The notes under the pieces were generated by a model. It did not search any database. It was given only the letters and a program-made list of their open reading frames with translations, and had not been told where the DNA came from. 64,000 bases of DNA from PHAA01 sp963665865. GTDB taxonomy: Bacteria; Bacillota; Syntrophomonadia; Syntrophomonadales; Syntrophomonadaceae. Numbering within the stretch: the first letter of the stretch is position 1; the number at the start of each line of letters is the position of its first letter. The translations under genes and the position numbers were made by a program. The DNA lies in NCBI GenBank assembly GCA_963665865.2, contig CAXXWF010000001.1, forward strand, positions 682,001 through 746,000, read 5' to 3'. Of the stretch, positions 58,281 to 64,000 are shown piece after piece.

Positions 58281-58438
58281 TCCAAGTCTTGTGCTGCAAC
58301 CCCCTGATCATACCAGCCATAGGTTTTGTAGTAGAAGATAGTCTCCAAAAGCCGCAGATAAAGGAGCAATTGTTTGCTTACATAGAAATTATTAATAAGC
58401 TATGATTGAATACGAGAGTATTAAGGAGTTATAATCTA

Positions 58439-59518
58439 ATGTTTACTAAGCGGACTTTTCCGGTTCTTCAAGCCATTAGTGCTGCCTTATTATTTGGAGC
58501 AAATGCTCCATTTGCCAAGTTGTTATTAGGTGAAATAGAAGCAGTCCCCCTGGCTGCTTTTCTATATTTGGGCAGTGGCTTTGGTTTATTAATATTCAGA
58601 TCTTTACTTACTGCGTTTAGTCCATATGAAAGAACTGAGGCACCATTGGAGAAAAACGACCTCCCCTGGCTAATTGGAGCGATTCTGGCAGGAGGAGTTC
58701 TGGCTCCCATTCTATTGTTGTTTAGCTTGCGCCACACGGCTGCATCAACAGCATCACTTCTACTTAACTGCGAGGGCATGGCAACAGTTCTAATTGCTGC
58801 CCTGACTTTCCAAGAAGCAATTAGCAAGCGGATTTGGGCAGCAATTGTTTGCATTACCGGGGCTAGCATATTGGTTTCAATAAGCTCCGGCGGAGCATGG
58901 GGGATATCTCTGGGCGCTATTGGCGTAATGGGGGCATGCATACTTTGGGGTGTGGATAACAACTTAACCAGAAATATCTCAATCAAAGACCCGATTACCA
59001 TCGTGATTTTCAAGGGGATCGGTGCTGGTAGCTTTTCACTGTTGCTGGCATACTGTTTTGATATCCCGCTTCCAAATCTATCCGTAATATTTAATGCCAT
59101 GCTATTAGGCAGTATTAGTTACGGTATAAGTATTGTATTATTCATCATGGCCATGAGGAATTTAGGATCGGCACGAACCAGTGCGTTCTTTGGAGTAGCT
59201 CCCTTTGTCGGAGTTCTCCTCTCGTTTCTAATACTTAGGGAAACTCCCAATGCTTTATTTCTAATCTCAGTTCCTCTTATGATTATGGGAATATTTTTAT
59301 TGTTAGGAGAGCAGCATGCGCATAAGCATTCCCATTCTCCAGCCTTACATGAACATCCCCATGATCATACCGACGACCACCATGCTCATTTCCATAGCGT
59401 TGAAGCCCTGATACCTAATAAAACACACTCACATTTGCACACCCATGAGTCGTTAGAACACATCCACGCCCATAATCCTGACATTCATCATCGACATGGG
59501 CATACGCAAGAGCAATAG
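58439..59518 (+). CDS. EamA/DMT transporter with His-rich C-terminal tail
   Basis: About 359 residues. ATG 58439 gives the usual membrane start (FPVLQAISAALLFGANAPFA); ATG 58406 adds a non-family extension. Ten helices form two EamA repeats (AALLFGANAPFAKLL; GVMGACILWGVDNNLTRNIS). The last ~70 residues are a cytoplasmic tail of about one-third His (EQHAHKHSHSPALHEHPHDH, HAHFHSVEAL, THSHLHTHESLEHIHAHNPD). In DMT proteins such tails are rare and suggest a metal as cargo or regulator. Its place after cbiQOMN makes Co or Ni transport likely; direction is unknown. Confidence 0.82.
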   Translation: MFTKRTFPVLQAISAALLFGANAPFAKLLLGEIEAVPLAAFLYLGSGFGLLIFRSLLTAFSPYERTEAPLEKNDLPWLIGAILAGGVLAPILLLFSLRHTAASTASLLLNCEGMATVLIAALTFQEAISKRIWAAIVCITGASILVSISSGGAWGISLGAIGVMGACILWGVDNNLTRNISIKDPITIVIFKGIGAGSFSLLLAYCFDIPLPNLSVIFNAMLLGSISYGISIVLFIMAMRNLGSARTSAFFGVAPFVGVLLSFLILRETPNALFLISVPLMIMGIFLLLGEQHAHKHSHSPALHEHPHDHTDDHHAHFHSVEALIPNKTHSHLHTHESLEHIHAHNPDIHHRHGHTQEQ

Positions 59519-59583
59519 TACGGCCTACTGCTGAGCGCACCATGTGACAGGGGGATTGCAGACTGTGTAAAAACCGCCCCCAC

Positions 59584-59931
59584 CAGAAGATAAAAACAGC
59601 TTATGTCAGTTTCACTTTCCCAGACGGAACTGTAGCCTTGAAAGAGATTGATATGAGCATATCAGCAGGGGGAAAAGTCGCTTTGCATCTCATGATGTTG
59701 ACATGGTGCCTCTATTAGCTGATCGGGTTTATGTTCTTAACGAAGGCAGGATAAGATATCACGAACAACAAATGAGGTATTTAACTGCAGGGAAACCATT
59801 CGCAAAAAGAACCTCCGCCTGGCCAGGATCTCTTTGAAATAATACAGCGGGATGGTTTCACAGCTCAATCAGAATTGCCGATGACTATTGGCCAGGCAAA
59901 ACGGCTTTTAGAAAGCTACACAAAAAATTAA
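59584..59931 (+). pseudogene. CbiO-type ECF ATPase, deleted and frameshifted
   Basis: The first piece reads AYVSFTFPDGTVALKEIDMS, then ISAGGKVAL, a CbiO N-terminus. The Walker A, Q-loop and signature region is missing. The sequence then continues in another frame as ASHDVDMVPLLADRVYVLNE, i.e. the switch-His region. Further pieces, each in a shifted frame, read ETIRKKNLRLARI and LFEIIQRDGFTAQSELPMTI, then GQAKRLLESYTKN, the family's C-terminus. So a second cbiO gene was present and has decayed by one large deletion and at least two frameshifts. Confidence 0.8.
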
Positions 59932-60137
59932 GGGAAATAAAAATAGTATCGGCTAAGTACCGGGACAAGGATAATTATCGTAGAAATAACTAAAGTAAGA
60001 AACCTGCAGGAATACCTTCATAACTTAAACTTCATTATAATGGGTTCCGATAAAAATATTGATTAGCTAAGGACAATTTTATTGGTATGCATCTTGTATT
60101 ATGTTTACAACATTATGTTCAAGCCCTAGCACCTATA

Positions 60138-60552
60138 TAGGTAAAGTTGTGAATCCTGAACAGGATATATATGAGGGCCAGGAATATAACCGGCAATCAG
60201 TAGTCTTAGAATGAGGTACGGGGATTTCTCAGCGCTCCTCACTGGGGATATACCCGGTGAAGTCATGCCCCAGGTTCTTGAGAAAGTGGAATCGCCGATA
60301 ACGGTGGTCAAGATTCCTCATCATGGCAGTAAAGGTTCGCTTGCGCCCGGTATCTATCAAAAATTGAACCTACGTTTGGCTGTAATTTCGGTTGCGGCAA
60401 ATAATCCTTTTGGTCATCCTAATGCTGAGGTTTTAGAAGCCCTGGCCCAAGCCCATGTAGAAGTTTTGCGTACTGATCAGGACGGTGCAGTAATGATGAG
60501 CACTGATGGGAGGGATTTAACGGTTACTCGAACAAAAAATAACAGTGACTAA
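60138..60552 (+). pseudogene. comEC 3'-end fragment, diverged partial duplicate
   Basis: From 60138 the frame gives KVVNPEQDIYEGQEYNRQSV and stops one base later than expected at 60207. The next frame carries on MRYGDFSALLTGDIPGEVMP, PHHGSKGSLAPGIYQKL and VLRTDQDGAVMMST to 60552. It matches the last ~135 residues of ComEC (40747-43038), roughly 80% identical by eye, with one missing base at about 60208. No upstream ComEC part is present. It is a decayed fragment of a second comEC, not a working gene. Confidence 0.88.
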
Positions 60553-60643
60553 GGCTAAATACGAGGTAGTCCATAGCCCAGTCTAAACCAAACAGGTTCT
60601 TGAGTATAATAAATGGTACAATAATTTTATAATTGAGAAAAGG

Positions 60644-61288
60644 ATGGATGATACGTTGGTTGATACCTTGACACCATCTCTGGAAGATTATTTGGAGACT
60701 ATCCTGCGGCTTTGTGAAGAACAAGGACGTGCTAAAATCAGCGATATTGCCAGACAACTGAAAATAGCCAAACCCAGCGTTACTCAAGCGGTAGCTTCAC
60801 TGCGCCGTGAGGGCTTGGTAATCCAGGTCCCATATGGGCCTATATCTCTTACCGAAAAAGGACAAATCCATGCTCAGGACGTTTGGCGCCGCCACCAGGT
60901 AATCAACCGCTTTCTCCTGGAAGTGCTCAAGGTTTCGCCTACGGTTGCGGAAAATGATGCTTGCTTGATAGAGCATGTAATCAGTCCGGAAACGGTTTTA
61001 CATATGGCTGAATGGCTGGGAGAAAAACAGCCGGACGCCTGTATGCCTGCTGAAAGATTATCACTCGATGCATTGCTTTCTGGGCAAAAAGCTCGGATAG
61101 AAAAGATTCAAGGCAAAAGCAGCCACATTAAGCGCCGGATAATGGAAATGGGGCTTGTTCCCGGTGTTGAGCTGGAAGTAGAAAGGGTAGCACCCCTGGG
61201 CGACCCCATTGAAGTTAAAATTAAGGATTATCACATCAGTTTGCGCCGGGATGAAGCTGCACTACTGCTGGTGATTCCAGTCAAGTGA
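60644..61288 (+). CDS. DtxR/MntR-family regulator with C-terminal FeoA domain
   Basis: 214 residues from ATG 60644; the ribosome site AAAAGG is very close, so TTG 60656 may be the true start. The N-terminal winged helix shows LEDYLETILRLCEEQGRAKI, SDIARQLKIAKPSVTQAVAS and LRREGLVIQVPYGPISLTEK. The dimer/metal domain follows (RRHQVINRFLLEVLKVSPTV, ACLIEHVISPETV). The C-terminal ~75 residues (HIKRRIMEMGLVPGVELEVE, IKDYHISLRRDEA) are FeoA/SH3-like and much like the separate FeoA encoded downstream. It likely senses Fe2+ or Mn2+ and controls the feo genes. Confidence 0.9.
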   Translation: MDDTLVDTLTPSLEDYLETILRLCEEQGRAKISDIARQLKIAKPSVTQAVASLRREGLVIQVPYGPISLTEKGQIHAQDVWRRHQVINRFLLEVLKVSPTVAENDACLIEHVISPETVLHMAEWLGEKQPDACMPAERLSLDALLSGQKARIEKIQGKSSHIKRRIMEMGLVPGVELEVERVAPLGDPIEVKIKDYHISLRRDEAALLLVIPVK

Positions 61289-61344
61289 TGAAAAACAGCA
61301 ACGCCTATTTTCTCAAATATTTATTCGAACTGACAAAAAACATA

Positions 61345-61393
61345 TTGACACAAAATTAAAGTATTGATATTATGATATTGATAATCAATATCA
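61345..61393 (+). promoter_or_regulatory. Iron-regulated promoter with a Fur-box-like palindrome
   Basis: TTGACA (61345) and TATTAT (61368) are 17 bp apart. A perfect 10-1-10 palindrome, TGATATTGAT and ATCAATATCA (61373-61393), overlaps the end of the -10 and the start site. It resembles Fur or DtxR-type operators (GATAATNATTATC-like). A bound repressor would block the feo operon. Confidence 0.8.
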
Positions 61394-61465
61394 TTTACGG
61401 CTAAAGCCGATAATTTTTTGAGGATTATGTTAGGCTCAACTAACATAATCAAGGGGGGTTCATCA

Positions 61466-61681
61466 GTGGAATCATTAATAATAATTGCTTTTGTCCTGCT
61501 AGCCCTATTCATAGTTTACCTTAAAGCAAAAAGACTTGTAGACTCTGTTAGAAATAGCCCGAAGAAAAGCTCCTGTGACTGTGAAATGTGTCCTAGCTCA
61601 TGCCCAAGCCGGAGGTGGCCTAGGTCTATAAGTGATATAAACCAGGAGCAAAATCCTTTTTATGAGGATAACCCTGATTAA
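61466..61681 (+). CDS. FeoB-associated Cys-rich small membrane protein
   Basis: 71 residues, GTG 61466 behind AAGGGGGG; an ATG at 61418 lies before that site. One membrane helix (SLIIIAFVLLALFIVYLKAK) is followed by a short Cys-rich tail, CDCEMCPSSCPS. Small proteins of this kind (FeoB-associated Cys-rich proteins) accompany FeoA/FeoB in Clostridia and may help iron delivery. It is the first gene after the iron-regulated promoter. Confidence 0.8.
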   Translation: MESLIIIAFVLLALFIVYLKAKRLVDSVRNSPKKSSCDCEMCPSSCPSRRWPRSISDINQEQNPFYEDNPD

Positions 61682-61751
61682 ATTTATAAGGATGAATGAG
61701 TCATCATACAAGCATGAATTCAATGATTTATAGAGCAAGGAGGTAAATAAA

Positions 61752-61976
61752 ATGCCCCGCACTTTGAAGGAACTGCAACCCGGCGAGAGGGCATGCATTA
61801 AAGCTGTTACCGGTCACGGTAGCATCCGCCGCCGTATCGTGGAAATTGGTCTGGTACCCGGAGTGGAACTGATAATGGAACGCTATGCGCCATTAGGCAA
61901 CCCGGTGGAAGTAAAAACCCAGGGCTTTCACTTGTCGCTGCGCAAGGAAGAGGCAGACACCATTGTCCTGGAGTAA
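61752..61976 (+). CDS. feoA: Ferrous iron transport protein A
   Basis: 74 residues, ATG 61752 behind AAGGAGG. SH3-like FeoA: LKELQPGERACIKAVTGHGS, IRRRIVEIGLVPGVELIMER, then APLGNPVEVKTQGFHLSLRK. FeoA is a small cytoplasmic partner that helps FeoB take up Fe2+. Very similar to the C-terminal domain of the nearby DtxR-like regulator, pointing to a shared origin. feoB starts 20 bp later. Confidence 0.94.
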   Translation: MPRTLKELQPGERACIKAVTGHGSIRRRIVEIGLVPGVELIMERYAPLGNPVEVKTQGFHLSLRKEEADTIVLE

Positions 61977-61996
61977 GTTACTGGAGGAGAATATAA

Positions 61997-64000
61997 ATGA
62001 AGCAAAAAAAGATCGTGATTGCTTTGGCCGGCAATCCCAACTCGGGAAAAACTACAATATTCAATGCCTTGACTGGTGCCCGGCAACATGTGGGCAACTA
62101 TCCGGGAGTAACTGTTGAAAGAAAAGAAGGCCATGTAAATTATAAGGACCATGAAATTACTGTAATTGATCTACCTGGAACCTATGGTCTTTCTGCTTAC
62201 TCGCCAGATGAGGTTGTAGCCCGCCAGGTTATTATTGAAGAAAAACCCGACATTTTGTTTAATATTGTGGATGCTTCAAACTTGGAACGTAACCTCTATT
62301 TGACCATGCAGTTAAAAGAGCTGGAGGTTCCGCTGGTACTGGTGCTGAATATGGCTGATGTAGCCGAAAAGAACGAAGTCAAAATTAATTACAGCTTACT
62401 GTCCCAACTTCTGGGAATTCCAGTTATACGGGCTATAGGCAGCAAAAACGAAGGTATAAAGGAAATTCTTGAGGCTGTTGTAAACAATGATTTCCGACCA
62501 AGAGATACCCAGGAAAGGCAAGTGCGCTATCGGCCGGAAATCGAGAACGAGTTAACCCGCCTGCAGAAACAATTAACAAATCCAAAGTCTGGCGCCCTTG
62601 AAATAGCAGCAGGGACAGAAACCAGTGTTTCGACCCCTTCACTGCCTTTCCGTTGGCTGCTCATTAAACTTCTGGAAAATGATCAGGAAGTAGGTAGGCA
62701 AATGGCTGCCTGGAAGGGGAGTCAAGATATTATAAGCGAAGTTGAGCAAAGCCGTCTGCATATAACAAATCTATTGGGTGATGAGCCGGAAATATTGCTG
62801 GTAGAGGACCGTTATGCCTTCATCCGCGGTATTTGCCGCGAAGCCTGTCATAGAGCCGCTTTGGACAAGGTAACAGTGACCGAAAAAATTGATAATATCC
62901 TTTTAAATCGGCTACTGGGAATTCCTCTATTTTTGGTTCTAATGTGGTTGCTATTCCAAATGACCTTTACTTTGGCCGGACCGCCTATGGGCTGGATTAG
63001 TGTAGGAGTTACCAATCTGGGGAACTGGTTGAATGCACATATGTCGGACGGAATGCTGCGGTCTTTGTTAGTAGATGGCATTGTAGGTGGGGTAGGTGGA
63101 GTAATAGTCTTTTTACCTAACATCCTGCTTCTCTTTTTAGGCATTGCTTTTTTGGAAGGCACAGGTTATATGGCTCGGGCAGCTTTCGTTATGGATCAGA
63201 TCATGCATAAGGCTGGGCTGCACGGGAAGTCCTTTGTGCCCATGTTAATAGGTTTCGGTTGCTCGGTTCCTGCTTTGATGGCGACACGAACCTTGGAGAA
63301 CCCCCGTGATCGTCTGGTTACCATGTTGGTCACGCCTCTTATGAGCTGTGGGGCTCGACTGCCTGTTTACAGTATGCTTATTGCGGCTTTTTTTCCAAGA
63401 CAAATGGGCGGCAATATCCTGTTTTCTATATATATAATCGGTATCATTTTGGCTATTATCATGGCCCGAGTTTTCCGTACTTGGCTGCTTCCCGGTGAGA
63501 CCGAACCCTTTGTGATGGAATTGCCTATATATCGCTGGCCTACTATGAAAAGCATATTAATTCATGTGCGGGAACGTACCTGGCTCTATATGAAAAAAGC
63601 GGGGAGTATCATCCTAGCGGTTTCTATCATAATGTGGGGTTTATTTAGTTATCCTTCGGTGGATAAGCAAGGTCAGGCTTATGAGAGTCCCACTGCCCAA
63701 TTGGAAAACAGCTATGCCGGCCACCTTGGCAAATCGATAGCACCAGTGTTAAAACCGCTGGGTTTTGATTGGAAAACCAGCGTTGCATTGTTAGCTGGGT
63801 TTGGTGCTAAAGAGGTAGTTGTCAGCACCCTGAGCACTCTTTATAGCATTGAAGACGAAAAGGCTCTGAGCACAGGGGAAACATCTACCTTACAGACATT
63901 TGCCAATAGGGCTAAGGAGCAATCAGGTTACAGCCCCCTAGTAGCCTATGTCCTCATGATCTTTACTCTGATTTACGTACCCTGTATGGCGACCATCGCG
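61997..64000 (+). CDS. feoB: Ferrous iron transporter FeoB (cut by window end)
   Basis: ATG 61997 behind CTGGAGGAG; 668 codons are visible and the frame runs off the window. The N-terminal G domain shows ALAGNPNSGKTTIFNALTG (G1), VGNYPGVTVERKEG (G2), VIDLPGTYGLSAYSPDE (G3) and VLNMADVAEK (G4). After the helical spacer come the Gate-type membrane domains: GIPLFLVLMWLLFQMTF, EGTGYMARAAFVMDQIMHK, GFGCSVPALMATRTLENPRD, TPLMSCGARLPVY and LLAGFGAKEVVVSTLSTLYS. FeoB imports Fe2+ in a nucleotide-dependent way. It is the third gene of the iron operon. Confidence 0.97.
   Translation, partial: MKQKKIVIALAGNPNSGKTTIFNALTGARQHVGNYPGVTVERKEGHVNYKDHEITVIDLPGTYGLSAYSPDEVVARQVIIEEKPDILFNIVDASNLERNLYLTMQLKELEVPLVLVLNMADVAEKNEVKINYSLLSQLLGIPVIRAIGSKNEGIKEILEAVVNNDFRPRDTQERQVRYRPEIENELTRLQKQLTNPKSGALEIAAGTETSVSTPSLPFRWLLIKLLENDQEVGRQMAAWKGSQDIISEVEQSRLHITNLLGDEPEILLVEDRYAFIRGICREACHRAALDKVTVTEKIDNILLNRLLGIPLFLVLMWLLFQMTFTLAGPPMGWISVGVTNLGNWLNAHMSDGMLRSLLVDGIVGGVGGVIVFLPNILLLFLGIAFLEGTGYMARAAFVMDQIMHKAGLHGKSFVPMLIGFGCSVPALMATRTLENPRDRLVTMLVTPLMSCGARLPVYSMLIAAFFPRQMGGNILFSIYIIGIILAIIMARVFRTWLLPGETEPFVMELPIYRWPTMKSILIHVRERTWLYMKKAGSIILAVSIIMWGLFSYPSVDKQGQAYESPTAQLENSYAGHLGKSIAPVLKPLGFDWKTSVALLAGFGAKEVVVSTLSTLYSIEDEKALSTGETSTLQTFANRAKEQSGYSPLVAYVLMIFTLIYVPCMATIA

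Noticed and set aside
58468..59100. 210-codon minus-strand frame
   Set aside because: Shadow of the EamA transporter gene; no ribosome site and no family.

Overview
The window looks like a chromosomal segment of an anaerobic, endospore-forming low-to-mid G+C Firmicute, probably Clostridia of the Syntrophomonas/Desulfotomaculum kind. The pointers are a YheC/YheD spore-coat ATP-grasp protein, a DUF1540 protein, T-box and cobalamin riboswitches, three ECF sigma/anti-sigma pairs, a group IIC intron behind a terminator, and strong GGAGG ribosome sites with many TTG/GTG starts. This is inferred from gene families; no 16S or other taxonomic marker is present.

Layout. 0-6 kb is a decayed region: the C-terminus of a PEP-utilising enzyme, a TetR regulator, a second PEP-synthase-like gene joined by deletion to the tail of an efflux adaptor, and remnants of PNPOx, MarR, GNAT and GyrI-like genes around an ECF sigma/DUF4179 pair. 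6-9.7 kb holds ogt, nfo, a cupin, YccF and yjdF with its azaaromatic riboswitch. 10-11.4 kb is an IS110-family element with a frameshift in an A8 run. 11.7-17.9 kb holds a second sigma operon with a zinc-ribbon membrane sensor, a TSUP exporter, and an EamA/DUF35/thiolase-like operon whose thiolase lacks the usual nucleophilic Cys.

18-43 kb is a broken-up version of the conserved Firmicute block nadD-yqeK-rsfS ... leuS ... comEA-comEC. Accessory genes split it: DUF881/DUF1290, a sugar-dehydrogenase-like lipoprotein, a MerR-ABC operon with a MerR-type 19-bp-spacer promoter, a third sigma operon, an ABC-2 exporter, a repeat-bearing secreted protein and the group IIC intron. leuS is inverted, and its T-box leader contains a complete, canonical tRNA-Ala(GGC) gene between stem I and the antiterminator. 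This is the most unusual structure in the window.

43-60.5 kb is a metal and cobamide region: a His-rich peptide, DUF3842, a CooT-like/DUF4198-like fusion protein, a five-gene NikABCDE/Opp-type ABC transporter, a methyltransferase, and a B12 riboswitch with cobK. Tandem B12-type leaders then precede cbiQOMN, followed by an EamA transporter with a His-rich tail. After these come two degraded fragments, one of cbiO and one of the 3' end of comEC. 60.6-64 kb is an iron-uptake cluster: a DtxR-FeoA regulator, then a Fur-box-like promoter driving a small Cys-rich FeoB-associated protein, feoA and feoB, which runs off the window.

In function, the right half is a coordinated Ni/Co/B12/Fe uptake neighbourhood under riboswitch and metalloregulator control. 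The left half is a patchwork of stress genes, ECF systems and gene debris.
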